This document shows, one piece after another, positions 16,838-25,537 of a stretch of DNA of 64,000 bases. Position 1 is the first letter of the stretch. Every line of letters begins with the position of its first letter. The stretch is from NCBI GenBank assembly GCA_964250615.1, contig CAXUGM010000011.1; one strand, 5' to 3'. A program made the translations under genes and the position numbers. The stretch is from Blautia sp900556555 (GTDB taxonomy: Bacteria > Bacillota > Clostridia > Lachnospirales > Lachnospiraceae). Below the pieces are notes generated by a model. It was not told the origin of the DNA and made no database searches. It worked only from the letters and a program-made list of their open reading frames with translations.

Positions 16838-17473
16838 TTATATTCTACTTTCTCTCTCTTTTAAGTATCTGACTTCTTCTGCAAGTATGGGATTCACCAT
16901 ATCTTTTGCATCTTTGCAGTTAAAGTCATGCATCAAACTTCCTACAGGATGTTCCAAATTTCTATACTCTCCATTCACATATATGATATGGGCTCCATCA
17001 CCGAACAATGCATTATCCATCTCAGTAATTTTTCTTTCGATATGATACAGTGGAATCCCCATACCGAATTTATCATTCTCTGTAATGAAGATCACATAGG
17101 TATCAACTAAATCTTCAAAATCCTCTCCTTTTCTGAGCAGTGTCCGGTCTATCATGCTACTGTGAAATCTTGCTCTTTTCACTTCTGATCCCCTGTCGGA
17201 ACGCTGGATTTCGATATCCATAATTTTTCCATCCACATCCTCTGCCTGGATATCTAATTTTATGGAACGTTTTGTTGCATTTTTATATTCTACTTGTGCC
17301 TTTGTAGATTTTACTTTGATATCATCACGCTCTAGAATCGTACTTAGGATATACTCAACTGCTTCAATCTTTCCATCCAGAGCTTCTGAAAAAAAGTCAT
17401 CATCCATCAGGCGAAGTTCTTTTATCCTTTGTAAATCGTTTTCATTTGTTACATTCCGTTTTGTTTCCTGCAC
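16838..17473 (-). CDS. Rpn-family PD-(D/E)XK nuclease, N-terminal part
   Basis: Rpn/PDDEXK-family transposase-like nuclease (recombination-promoting nuclease group). The N-terminal 205 residues follow the family: MDDDFFSEALDGK, AVEYILSTILERDDI, then the nuclease core LDIQAEDVDGKIMDIEIQ, in which the Asp and the E-x-Q pair correspond to the PD-(D/E)XK metal site, then RARFHSSMIDR. After KERE the frame jumps into duplicated upstream sequence and stops three codons later (SRI), so the protein lacks its C-terminal region here. ATG at 17473 has a weak GAGGTGT site. Such genes move horizontally; this one lies between inverted repeats. Confidence 0.7.
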   Translation of the reverse strand: MQETKRNVTNENDLQRIKELRLMDDDFFSEALDGKIEAVEYILSTILERDDIKVKSTKAQVEYKNATKRSIKLDIQAEDVDGKIMDIEIQRSDRGSEVKRARFHSSMIDRTLLRKGEDFEDLVDTYVIFITENDKFGMGIPLYHIERKITEMDNALFGDGAHIIYVNGEYRNLEHPVGSLMHDFNCKDAKDMVNPILAEEVRYLKERESRI

Positions 17474-17512
17474 ATTAACACCTCGCTTCTTTGTAATTGA
17501 TTGCGTGATATC

Positions 17513-17614
17513 TTATGTACTTTCAATGATTTCTTCTGATGGTATTTTCTCCGGAATGTCAAATTTCCACGCATATTTCTCTTCTGTAGAAACAGATGTT
17601 CTTTTTTGAATCAC
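17513..17614 (-). CDS. Possible 33-residue ORF before the Rpn gene
   Basis: A GTG-started frame encodes 33 residues, including EKYAWKFDIPEKIPSEEIIE, directly upstream of the Rpn start and downstream of a promoter. AAGGGAAG overlaps the start, which is too close for an ideal ribosome binding site. It could be a leader peptide, a small partner of the nuclease, or the tail of a lost gene. No family recognised. Confidence 0.3.
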   Translation of the reverse strand: MIQKRTSVSTEEKYAWKFDIPEKIPSEEIIEST

Positions 17615-17660
17615 CTTCCCTTATAGTTCTGATATCTTTACATCAAATTTCTATAATTTC

Positions 17661-17690
17661 ATTATAATAGATGAGCCTGGAAAGAAGCAA
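17661..17690 (-). promoter_or_regulatory. Promoter of the Rpn element
   Basis: TTGCTT (17685-17690), 18-bp spacer, TATAAT (17661-17666) on the minus strand, inside the right inverted repeat. Confidence 0.5.
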
Positions 17691-17829
17691 CCTTGATTTT
17701 CTGTTGCAAAAAAATTTGACAAAGCTACCAAAAACATTATAGACTAAAAATCTTAAAATAACTTTTATAGCCTAATTCAAATCGGGTAATCAAACTTGTT
17801 GAGGGTTCTTCATGAGTTTTTTTAATATA

Positions 17830-17856
17830 CAAAAGGATCTGGCTTCTGCCAGACCC
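17830..17856 (-). terminator. Terminator of the lipoprotein gene
   Basis: On the minus strand GGTCTGGC (17848-17855) pairs with GCCAGATCC (17835-17843, one bulged base), followed by TTTT. It lies 50 bp past the stop. Confidence 0.75.
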
Positions 17857-17906
17857 TCATCTTTGCCCCTCAACAGGTTTTGCAACCCCTCAGGAGTTTT
17901 TATTTC

Positions 17907-18983
17907 CTATTCTGCTTTTTCTTCTGTCTGTGGCTGTTTAATCGTGTACTGATCATTATCTGTCAGTTTGGCTTTTTTCCATTCTTTTTCATTTACTGTG
18001 ATTTTTGCATCTTTCTCCCAGCCTTCCAGAAGCTTATTGTATGCTTCCTGTTTTCTCTGGTTTACAATATTTTCTTTTTCCTGGTCTGTTGCCTCACGGT
18101 CCAGCATACTATCCATGCGGACTACAAAGTAGGAATCTTCGCCCTCTACTACCTTTTCATACACCTGGCCATCTTTTGTGAGCGTAACAGCCGCTTCTTT
18201 TACCTTCTCATCTAGAAGAGTATCTTCAGAATCAAAAGTTGTATCATATGCACTCATTTCTTCGTCTATTTCTTTTACCAGTGCATCCATGTCTGCTGTG
18301 GCAGGGTCTTCTGATGCATTTAATTTATCAAGAAGCTGCTGTGCCTGGTCTTTTTTTGCCTGTTTTTCTTCGTCTGTCAACGGTGTAGTGGTTCCGTCTT
18401 CGTTCTGTTTATCACTAATGCTGAATCTACAGTAGGAAATCTTACTCTGCTGTGCCTCAGAATCCTCCACATTCGTATCTACATCTGCTGTCATTGGCTC
18501 ATACATTTTTTCCTGATAGGTATAAAGCAGAAGCAGATTTTCAATATCATCCTCTGTAACAGACAGCTTTGTAAGTGTCTCTTCTGTATTAGCCTCTACA
18601 AATGCTTTTGCAGATTCCTCAATTTTCTTCTGTTCTTCATCCGTAACAGACACTTCATACTCATCTGCATGCTGTTTTAAAAGAACCATATTCTTTAACT
18701 GCTGCACAATCATATTTTTTGTAGATTCCCCATAAGTGGTTCCGTCTCCCGCATCCTGATCCCAGATTCCGGTTGTGCTGCCTCCCATCATGGCATAATA
18801 AGACTGCATCTGTGCCTGATTCATACGAAGCATCATATTACCGGTTCCCACACTTACAGTATCTTCCCCGCAGGTAATCAATGCCTTTGTTCCGTCAAGG
18901 CTGCTGCCGCATCCTGCCAGCAGTCCTGTTCCCATCACACCTGCCATAACTGCACAGGCCAGTTTTTTTGTTACTCTATTCAT
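17907..18983 (-). CDS. SurA/PrsA-like lipoprotein foldase
   Basis: Predicted extracytoplasmic lipoprotein related to PrsA/SurA foldases. The signal peptide ends in lipobox LLAGC with Cys25. The chain has a SurA_N-type helical region (QQLKNMVLLKQHADEYEVSVTDEE region, about 90-120), a long charged helical middle and a region (about 265-320) in the place of the parvulin domain, with DSYFVVRMDSML. The parvulin active-site pattern is not obvious, so chaperone function without isomerase activity is possible. ATG at 18983 follows AGGAGGAG. It is downstream of mfd on the same strand with a gap of about 140 bp; this order (pth, mfd, foldase) is common in clostridia. Confidence 0.8.
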   Translation of the reverse strand: MNRVTKKLACAVMAGVMGTGLLAGCGSSLDGTKALITCGEDTVSVGTGNMMLRMNQAQMQSYYAMMGGSTTGIWDQDAGDGTTYGESTKNMIVQQLKNMVLLKQHADEYEVSVTDEEQKKIEESAKAFVEANTEETLTKLSVTEDDIENLLLLYTYQEKMYEPMTADVDTNVEDSEAQQSKISYCRFSISDKQNEDGTTTPLTDEEKQAKKDQAQQLLDKLNASEDPATADMDALVKEIDEEMSAYDTTFDSEDTLLDEKVKEAAVTLTKDGQVYEKVVEGEDSYFVVRMDSMLDREATDQEKENIVNQRKQEAYNKLLEGWEKDAKITVNEKEWKKAKLTDNDQYTIKQPQTEEKAE

Positions 18984-19120
18984 AATGTTTTTCTCCTCCT
19001 GAATCTCTAATATTGCCCTGGTTTTATCAAATCACAGCGTCTTTTACCATTATAGACGTTTTTGCACCATGGGGCAAGGAATTTTTAAGGGGAGAATGTG
19101 AAGATATTGTGTTTTAAAAC

Positions 19121-22100
19121 CTACTCCATAATCACACTCTGAAATTCCTTCAGTACCGCTTCCAAGGTATCCAGCACATCCAAGGTTTCTTTTGGTTTTC
19201 TTCCCTTCAGCGAAAGCATAAAATACGGTGTTTCTTCCAGCCGCATGGTAAGGTTATTCTTAAACTTCTCCAAAATAGGCGGAAAGCCTGCCGGATTCAC
19301 TTTTGCCCGCTCAAACATAGAAATTTTCACACTCTGCCCACTCTGTTTAATCTCACGGATGTAGGCTTTATGTGCCATGGCTTTCAGGTTGGCAATCATC
19401 AATAGATTCTGCACTGCTTTTGGCGGATCTCCGAAACGGTCCAGCAGTTCTTCCATCATATCTTCATATTCTTCCTGGGATTCAATAGCTGCAATCCGCT
19501 TATAAACGTCTAGTTTCTGGAATTCATTCGGAATGAATTTCGGTGGGATAAAGGCATTCACTTCCAGGTCTATGGTGGTCTCAAAATCCTCCTGCTGCTT
19601 GATTCCCTTTTCTTCTTTCACTGCTTCGTCAAGCATTTTGCAGTAAAGATCATATCCCACTGCCTGCATATGACCATGCTGCTCTGCACCAAGAAGATTT
19701 CCTGCCCCACGGATTTCCAGGTCACGCATGGCAATCTTAAAACCGCTTCCCAAGTCCGTAAATTCCCGAATCGCATGAAGACGTTTCTCTGCCACTTCTT
19801 TCAGCATTTTGTTTTTCTTATACATGAGGAAAGCATAGGCTGTCCTGTTGGAGCGCCCTACACGCCCCCGGAGCTGATACAACTGGGAGAGTCCCATCTG
19901 GTCTGCGTCATGGATAACCATGGTGTTGGCATTCGAAATATCCAGTCCTGTCTCAATAATGGTAGTAGAAACCAGCACATCAATCTCTCCGTTAATAAAC
20001 CCGTACATGATTTTTTCTAATTGCCGCTCCTGCATCTGTCCATGGGCAAAGGCTACATTCGCCTCCGGAACCAGTTTTGCCACACGGTTGGTCACTTCAT
20101 CAATATCATTGACACGGTTATACACATAATACACCTGGCCGCCTCTTGCCATTTCCCTGCTGATGGCTTCCCTCACCATTTCCTCATTATACTCCATAAC
20201 ATAAGTCTGTATCGGCATACGGTCCATAGGTGCTTCTTCCAGCACGCTCATATCACGGATTCCGATCAAACTCATATGCAAGGTTCTTGGGATTGGTGTA
20301 GCAGTCAGGGTCAGAACATCCACATTTTCTTTCATTTTCTTGATTTTTTCTTTGTGAGTCACACCAAAACGCTGTTCCTCATCAATAATCAAAAGTCCTA
20401 AGTCTTTAAACTTGATATCATCTGAAAGAACCCTGTGGGTTCCAATCAGAATATCAACCAGTCCTTTTTGCAGATCTGTGATGGTTTTCTTCTGTTCTGC
20501 CGGGGTCTTGAACCGGCACATCAGATCCACACGCACAGGAAAATCCTTCATCCTCTGCATAAAGGTATTGTAATGCTGCTGGGCTAAGATTGTGGTAGGC
20601 ACCAGATAAACGACCTGCTTTCCTTCCTGAACGGCTTTAAAGGCAATACGGATGGCAATTTCTGTTTTTCCGTATCCAACATCACCACAAATCAGGCGGT
20701 CCATAATCTTCGTACTTTCCATATCCTTCTTGGCAGCTTCAATGGCAAGAAGCTGGTCTTCTGTCTCCTCAAATGGAAACATTTCTTCAAATTCACGCTG
20801 CCATAAGGTATCCGGCTCGTACTGATATCCTGCGTTTTCCTGCCTTGCCGCATATAGCTTCACCAGATCTTTCGCAATATTTTTTACAGCTCCCCGCACT
20901 TTTGTCTTGGTCTTATTCCATTCCTGCCCGCCGATTTTATTTAATTTCGGAACATGTGCATCTGCCCCTGCATATTTTTGCAGCATATCCAGCTGGTTTG
21001 GCAGGATATAGAGCGTACTGTTTCCTGCATACTCGATTTTAATATAATCTTTCGCTACTTTATCTACAGTAATTTTTTCGATTCCTTTATAAACGCCAAG
21101 CCCGTGATTCTCATGTACCACATAATCTCCTACACTCAGTTCGCTGAAGCTCTGGATTCTCTTGCCGCTGTATTCCTTCTTTTTGCGTTTTTTCTTCTTT
21201 TCCTGACCGAAAATATCAGACTCTGTGATCATGACAAATTTAATCATCGGATATTCAAATCCCCGCTTCATGCGACCAAACGCTGTCATAATCTCTCCCG
21301 GAGCAATCACCCGGTTCATATCTTCTGTATAAAAACTGTTAAGTCCTTCATCCCGCAAGTCCTCCGCAAGACGGGCAGCTCTTGTTCTGGAACCAGAGAG
21401 CAAAAGTACCTGATACCCGTTTTTCTTATACTGTTTCAAATCTTTGACCAGCAGTTCAAAACTATTATTATAAGGACTTACGGATTTCGCAGAAATGTGA
21501 AAACCGGCTTTCATATCCCAGTCTCCCTTTTGCTGCTCAATGGTACAAAGTGACACACATCTTTTTTTATTCAGTTTGTGAACGGTCTGCTTATAACTCA
21601 TGAGCAAATCCGCCTGCCCCGGCAGAAGATAACCTTTTTCCAGCCTGTGCTCCATGCTTTCCCTGAACTCTGTTTCCACCGCATCTGCATGCTCAGCCAG
21701 ACGGTTTGTCTCATCCAGAATCACCAGGGTATTTTCATCTTCAAAGTAATCCGGCAGTGTTACTGCATTCTTATAAAAATACCGCAAAAACTGTTCCGCA
21801 GCCGCAAAATCTTCAAATTCCTTCAGATTGTCTATGGTTTCTTCCACATAATGTTTCAGTCTGGCTCCCTCTTCTGTGAGAAAGTCATCCCGGAACTTCT
21901 GCACTGTGGCTTTTTTTTCTTTTTCTATGGCTTTTAAGCCCTTGTCCAGGGTTTCTTTGTCTAATACCAGTTCCGAAGCCGGATAGATAGTAATCTCATC
22001 CAGATTTTCGATAGAACGCTGGCTCTCTGCGTCAAAACTCCGGATAGAATCAATCTCATCGCCCCACAGCTCTATACGAATAGGATTTGTCTCTGTCAGA

Positions 22101-22666
22101 GGGAAAATATCAATAATACCGCCCCTAAAAGAGAATTGTCCAGGTGCCTCTGCCTGGGCATTTCTTTCATACCCCATTCCAAGAAACTGTTTCTTGAGTT
22201 TGTCCATATCAAGAGGACTTCCGCTGTCAAAGGATAAGGTATGTTTCTCCAGTACTTCAAGCGGAAGCAGATAATCCATACAGCCGCTCATACTGGTAAT
22301 AACCGTTACATTCTTCCTGGCAAGCAGAGCAGCGATCACCTTCATCCGCTCCTTCGTCAGGAGATTACCGTGTATATCTGCCTGGAAGAAAATCAAATCC
22401 TTGGCAGGATACAAATACACTTCCCGGTCATAAAGCCTGTAATCCTCATATAATTCTTTTGCTTTTAAATCGTTTTCTGCAATGATCAGACAGTTGCATC
22501 CCTGCTTCCGGGTCTTTTTTAAAGCCTCAAAAAGCCCATACATCATATGGGCTTTCTGAGATTCCACACAGCCGGAAAGCTGTAGAACACCTCTGTTTTT
22601 ATCAAGTCTGGACGTTATTTCATCAAATTCGCCCAGTTGTTCCAATGGCTGCATGAATACCTGCAT
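19121..22666 (-). CDS. mfd: Transcription-repair coupling factor
   Basis: ATP-dependent translocase that removes stalled RNA polymerase from damaged DNA and recruits UvrA. Length 1181 residues is typical. Visible domains: UvrB-like N-terminal region (about 1-330, with GGIIDIFPLTETNPIRIE), the RNA-polymerase-interacting CarD-like domain (LSVGDYVVHENHGLGVYKG, about 510-530), helicase motifs CGDVGYGKTEIAIR (I), LLIIDEEQRFGV (II), LTLTATPIPRTLHMSL (III) and the TRCF C-terminal domain. ATG at 22666 follows CAGGAGAA. It starts 14 bp after the pth stop, so the two are co-transcribed. Confidence 0.98.
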   Translation of the reverse strand: MQVFMQPLEQLGEFDEITSRLDKNRGVLQLSGCVESQKAHMMYGLFEALKKTRKQGCNCLIIAENDLKAKELYEDYRLYDREVYLYPAKDLIFFQADIHGNLLTKERMKVIAALLARKNVTVITSMSGCMDYLLPLEVLEKHTLSFDSGSPLDMDKLKKQFLGMGYERNAQAEAPGQFSFRGGIIDIFPLTETNPIRIELWGDEIDSIRSFDAESQRSIENLDEITIYPASELVLDKETLDKGLKAIEKEKKATVQKFRDDFLTEEGARLKHYVEETIDNLKEFEDFAAAEQFLRYFYKNAVTLPDYFEDENTLVILDETNRLAEHADAVETEFRESMEHRLEKGYLLPGQADLLMSYKQTVHKLNKKRCVSLCTIEQQKGDWDMKAGFHISAKSVSPYNNSFELLVKDLKQYKKNGYQVLLLSGSRTRAARLAEDLRDEGLNSFYTEDMNRVIAPGEIMTAFGRMKRGFEYPMIKFVMITESDIFGQEKKKKRKKKEYSGKRIQSFSELSVGDYVVHENHGLGVYKGIEKITVDKVAKDYIKIEYAGNSTLYILPNQLDMLQKYAGADAHVPKLNKIGGQEWNKTKTKVRGAVKNIAKDLVKLYAARQENAGYQYEPDTLWQREFEEMFPFEETEDQLLAIEAAKKDMESTKIMDRLICGDVGYGKTEIAIRIAFKAVQEGKQVVYLVPTTILAQQHYNTFMQRMKDFPVRVDLMCRFKTPAEQKKTITDLQKGLVDILIGTHRVLSDDIKFKDLGLLIIDEEQRFGVTHKEKIKKMKENVDVLTLTATPIPRTLHMSLIGIRDMSVLEEAPMDRMPIQTYVMEYNEEMVREAISREMARGGQVYYVYNRVNDIDEVTNRVAKLVPEANVAFAHGQMQERQLEKIMYGFINGEIDVLVSTTIIETGLDISNANTMVIHDADQMGLSQLYQLRGRVGRSNRTAYAFLMYKKNKMLKEVAEKRLHAIREFTDLGSGFKIAMRDLEIRGAGNLLGAEQHGHMQAVGYDLYCKMLDEAVKEEKGIKQQEDFETTIDLEVNAFIPPKFIPNEFQKLDVYKRIAAIESQEEYEDMMEELLDRFGDPPKAVQNLLMIANLKAMAHKAYIREIKQSGQSVKISMFERAKVNPAGFPPILEKFKNNLTMRLEETPYFMLSLKGRKPKETLDVLDTLEAVLKEFQSVIME

Positions 22667-22680
22667 ATAGCGTTCTCCTG

Positions 22681-23283
22681 TTATTCCTGCTTGTTTTCAG
22701 TTGCTTTTTTCTTTTTTGCTGCTCCATTGTAATGATTCATGGCAACTTCAATTCCATCTTTCAGAATCATTTCCACTGCATCGGCAGCATCACAGATAGC
22801 TTTGTCCACCAGTTCTCTTTCTTCCGAAGAAAATCTGCCAAGGACATAATCTGCCAGATCCCAGCCTTTCGGTTTTGCCCCAACACCGACCTTGATGCGG
22901 TAGAAATTCTGGGTGCCAATCTGAGCGATAATGCTCTTTATCCCATTATGGCCGCCGGCACTTCCCTTTTTGCGGATGCGTATCTGCCCCGGTTCCAGGT
23001 CAATATCATCATAGATTACAATCAACTCTGTTTCCGGATCCATTTTATAATAATTTACATATTCCCGGATAGCCTCCCCGCTGAGGTTCATATAAGTCAG
23101 AGGTTTTACTGCCAGAACCTTTTCTCCGGCAATCATTCCTTTTCCATACATGGCCTTGTGGGCAATCCCCCCCTGTGGAATACGGTGACGTTCAATCAGC
23201 TCGTCTATGGTGTCAAAACCCATGTTATGCCTGGTCTTTTCGTATTGTCTGCCTGGGTTTCCAAGCCCCGCTATTAAAAACAT
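22681..23283 (-). CDS. pth: Peptidyl-tRNA hydrolase
   Basis: Releases peptides from prematurely dropped peptidyl-tRNAs. The 200-residue protein starts LIAGLGNPGRQYEKTRHNMGF with catalytic His19 (His20 in the E. coli numbering); IVIYDDIDLEPGQIRIRKKG carries the catalytic Asp region and GSAGGHNGIKSI the tRNA-binding loop. The C-terminus ends in a Lys-rich tail. ATG at 23283 follows AAGGAGAA. It is the first gene of the pth-mfd pair and follows the CobW-like gene by 10 bp, so it may be part of a longer transcript. Confidence 0.98.
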   Translation of the reverse strand: MFLIAGLGNPGRQYEKTRHNMGFDTIDELIERHRIPQGGIAHKAMYGKGMIAGEKVLAVKPLTYMNLSGEAIREYVNYYKMDPETELIVIYDDIDLEPGQIRIRKKGSAGGHNGIKSIIAQIGTQNFYRIKVGVGAKPKGWDLADYVLGRFSSEERELVDKAICDAADAVEMILKDGIEVAMNHYNGAAKKKKATENKQE

Positions 23284-23293
23284 ATGATTCTCC

Positions 23294-24250
23294 TTAATTA
23301 AAATATACTAATTCCTGTTTCAAAGGCTCTGTAGGTTCAACAGAAATAGCAGTGAGCACCGGACCTTCGCCATGGTAAGATTCCACATATGCGTAATCTA
23401 CGGAAGCAACCACCTTCACCCACTTACCTGTTTTAAGAGTTTTTGCCACAGGGCTTTTGCAGACATAGCCAATAAAGCTGGTATCATCTGCACAGCATGT
23501 CATTGCCATTCTTCCCGGAACAAATACGTCTTTTGCCAGTTCCCGTGATTTCAGGACCATAGCAGTAAAAGCTACTGTCTTACCTTCATAGGTTTCCGGA
23601 TGATCCATCGCATCGATAAACCAGATACCGTAATCTTCATCCATGATCTCAATCACGTCTGCATTAACATCAAAAGGCATTTCTTCTGCGAAGATATCCT
23701 CAATCTCTCCCTCTTCATCTTCAAAGATAATCTCTGCACTTTGATTTACTACCTTTACACTTCTCCTGAAAGAAGCCAGAGGCATGTCCATCTGACAGCG
23801 GTTAAACAGAACCATGTCTGCATTCCGTACCATCTCTACAAACAGGGATTTCATATTGTTCATATAAACCTGGAATGTGCTGGCATCTACGGTAACAATG
23901 TGCTGTACAATTCCCCAGTCTTTTGGAAGCTGCATTTCTTCGAACTTACTTACCTGCCACATGCCGTTGTATTCAATGATGACACGTTCTGGAGAATAAA
24001 AGGCATCATAGGCCACCAGACGCTCTGGAGTCAATTCATCGAAACTGTTCAGCACCTCCACAGAAGTTCTGCTTCTTCTCAATTTCTTCTCATCAAACTC
24101 TACCTCTCCTTCTTCGCAGAGAATAATAAGGGTCTGGCCTTCAATCTGGAAATATTCCTGGTCAATGGTGAAATCCAGGAATGTAGACTTGCCGCTTTCC
24201 AGAAATCCTGCCATAAAATATATAGGAACTCTGATTTCGTCTTCCATCAT
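23294..24250 (-). CDS. CobW-like GTPase fused to a DUF1980-like domain
   Basis: A 318-residue two-domain protein. The N-terminal part has a P-loop GFLESGKST close to that of CobW/P47K GTPases, but the CobW CxCC metal motif is absent and the segment IILCEEGEVEFDEKK replaces IENEFGEIGIDG. The C-terminal 110 residues (WFIDAMDHPETYEGK, then MAMTCCADDTSFIGYVCK) resemble the C-terminal domain of YcgQ/TIGR03943 (DUF1980) proteins, which are linked to zinc. I start at the first of two ATGs (24250) after GAAAGGA. It lies 34 bp after the CobW gene. YcgR/YcgQ-type permeases are not seen here. Metal-related function is inferred from both domains. Confidence 0.7.
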   Translation of the reverse strand: MMEDEIRVPIYFMAGFLESGKSTFLDFTIDQEYFQIEGQTLIILCEEGEVEFDEKKLRRSRTSVEVLNSFDELTPERLVAYDAFYSPERVIIEYNGMWQVSKFEEMQLPKDWGIVQHIVTVDASTFQVYMNNMKSLFVEMVRNADMVLFNRCQMDMPLASFRRSVKVVNQSAEIIFEDEEGEIEDIFAEEMPFDVNADVIEIMDEDYGIWFIDAMDHPETYEGKTVAFTAMVLKSRELAKDVFVPGRMAMTCCADDTSFIGYVCKSPVAKTLKTGKWVKVVASVDYAYVESYHGEGPVLTAISVEPTEPLKQELVYFN

Positions 24251-24284
24251 AGGTTTGTTTTCCTTTCTGCAACTTTTGCTGTTT

Positions 24285-25370
24285 TTATAATCCAAACAGT
24301 TCTGCCAGTTTTTCCTCTTTGATCTTGGAGCCGATGACACATAATCTTCCTGTATAATCAGGTGCTCCTGTACGGATGTCTGCTTCACCAGGAACCATGT
24401 CAAAGTAAATCCACTGTCCGTCTTTTCCTTCTACCATACCTTTAGCACGAAGAATCATTCCATAGCTGTCATCTGTGGAAAGTGTATCCAGAATCTTGCT
24501 GATTTCCTCCTGGGTATAAGATTTAATCGTTTCTTTTCCCCAGCTTGTAAACACTTCATCTGCATGATGATGGTGGTGCTCATGGCCGCAGCCGCATTCT
24601 TCGTGGTCGTGATGGTGATGGTCATGACCGCAGCCGCATTCTTCATGGTCATGATGGTGGTGCTCATGACCGCAGCCGCATTCTTCATGGTCGTGATGAT
24701 GGTGCTCATGATGATGTCCGCCGCATACCGGGCATGCTTCTTCTTCCATCAGCTCTTTTTCCAGAGAACGGTTATGCTCCATAGTATCCAGTATTTTTGC
24801 TCCTGAAAGCTGTTCAATCGGAGTCGTGATTACCGCAGCCTTTTCGTTCAGAGAACGAATCAATTCCACTGCTGTCTGTACCTTGTCATCTGTAGCTTTT
24901 GGTGTATCTGTACGGCTCAAAATAACAGTTCCCGCGTATTCAATCTGATTGCTGAAAAATTCACCGAAGTTTTTCATATACATTTTGCATTTTGTCACAT
25001 CTACAACTGTGGTAAAGCTGTTCAATGTTATGTCAACTTCATTTTCTACTTTCTGTACTGCTTTGATGACATCTGATAATTTACCTACTCCAGACGGTTC
25101 AATAATGATTCTGTCTGGATGATAAGTTTTGATTACTTCTTTCAGTGCTTCTCCGAAATCACCTACCAGGGAACAGCAGATACAGCCGGAGTTCATTTCT
25201 CTGATTTCGATTCCAGCCTCTTTCAAAAATCCGCCGTCAATACCAATCTCACCGAATTCATTTTCAATTAAAACTACCTGCTCACCCTTGTAAGCCTCTG
25301 TAAGCAATTTTTTAATTAAAGTTGTCTTTCCTGCTCCCAGGAATCCTGAAAAAATATCTATTTTTGTCAT
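24285..25370 (-). CDS. CobW/ZNG1-family GTPase with His-rich insert
   Basis: Metal-handling GTPase of the COG0523 group. Seen: Walker A GFLGAGKTT (about 9-17), LIENEFGEIGIDG, the metal-binding GCICC motif at about 62-66, and a C-terminal CobW domain (about 300-361). Between them, at about 218-268, lies an extreme His/Cys-rich insert with CPVCGGHHH followed by three near-identical 13-residue repeats of the type HHHHDHEECGCGH. Such inserts store or sense Zn or Ni. ATG at 25370 follows GAAGGGAG. It is co-directional with the fusion protein at 23294. A zinc chaperone role is likely but the metal is unproven. Confidence 0.88.
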   Translation of the reverse strand: MTKIDIFSGFLGAGKTTLIKKLLTEAYKGEQVVLIENEFGEIGIDGGFLKEAGIEIREMNSGCICCSLVGDFGEALKEVIKTYHPDRIIIEPSGVGKLSDVIKAVQKVENEVDITLNSFTTVVDVTKCKMYMKNFGEFFSNQIEYAGTVILSRTDTPKATDDKVQTAVELIRSLNEKAAVITTPIEQLSGAKILDTMEHNRSLEKELMEEEACPVCGGHHHEHHHHDHEECGCGHEHHHHDHEECGCGHDHHHHDHEECGCGHEHHHHHADEVFTSWGKETIKSYTQEEISKILDTLSTDDSYGMILRAKGMVEGKDGQWIYFDMVPGEADIRTGAPDYTGRLCVIGSKIKEEKLAELFGL

Positions 25371-25449
25371 TTTGTCTGTCTCCCTTCTTAAAACAATGGA
25401 AAAGGGGACGAAAGTCCTACTTCCGCCCCTTCATACCGTCTAAATTGTC

Positions 25450-25468
25450 AAAAAGCAGCCATGGCTGC
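25450..25468 (-). terminator. Terminator after the 226-residue protein gene
   Basis: A perfect 14-bp palindrome GCAGCCATGGCTGC (25455-25468) runs into TTTTT on the minus strand. A second weaker GC-rich hairpin with TTTT follows at about 25398-25428. Confidence 0.75.
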
Positions 25469-25537
25469 CTGTTAAATTTCCTCTCGGTGGAGAGTATAAC
25501 ACATGTTCTATAAAGAGTGCAAGGGGGTATTTCACAA

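Larger units (their letters stand above)
16300..17805. mobile_element. Rpn nuclease gene flanked by inverted repeats
   Basis: Left repeat 16300-16322 and right repeat 17784-17805 both read CCCTCAACAAGTTTGA then YTA(A)CCC inward, differing at one base and one indel. Between them lie only the Rpn-family nuclease gene, a small ORF and its promoter. This is the geometry of an element with terminal inverted repeats. No clear target-site duplication is visible. A third, looser copy (CCCTCAACAGGTTTTG) lies outside at 17867-17882 in direct orientation to the left repeat. Whether the repeats are true ends is inference. Confidence 0.5.

Noticed and set aside
16390..17473. Two separate Rpn genes in tandem
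   Set aside because: The second copy only repeats an internal part of the first and spans the assembly gap; one gene with an internal duplication or a scaffolding error explains it better.
24455..24806. Open frames overlapping the His-rich repeats of the CobW gene on both strands
   Set aside because: They are low-complexity shadows of the histidine codons (MMMVV and TTIIT patterns) without ribosome binding sites.
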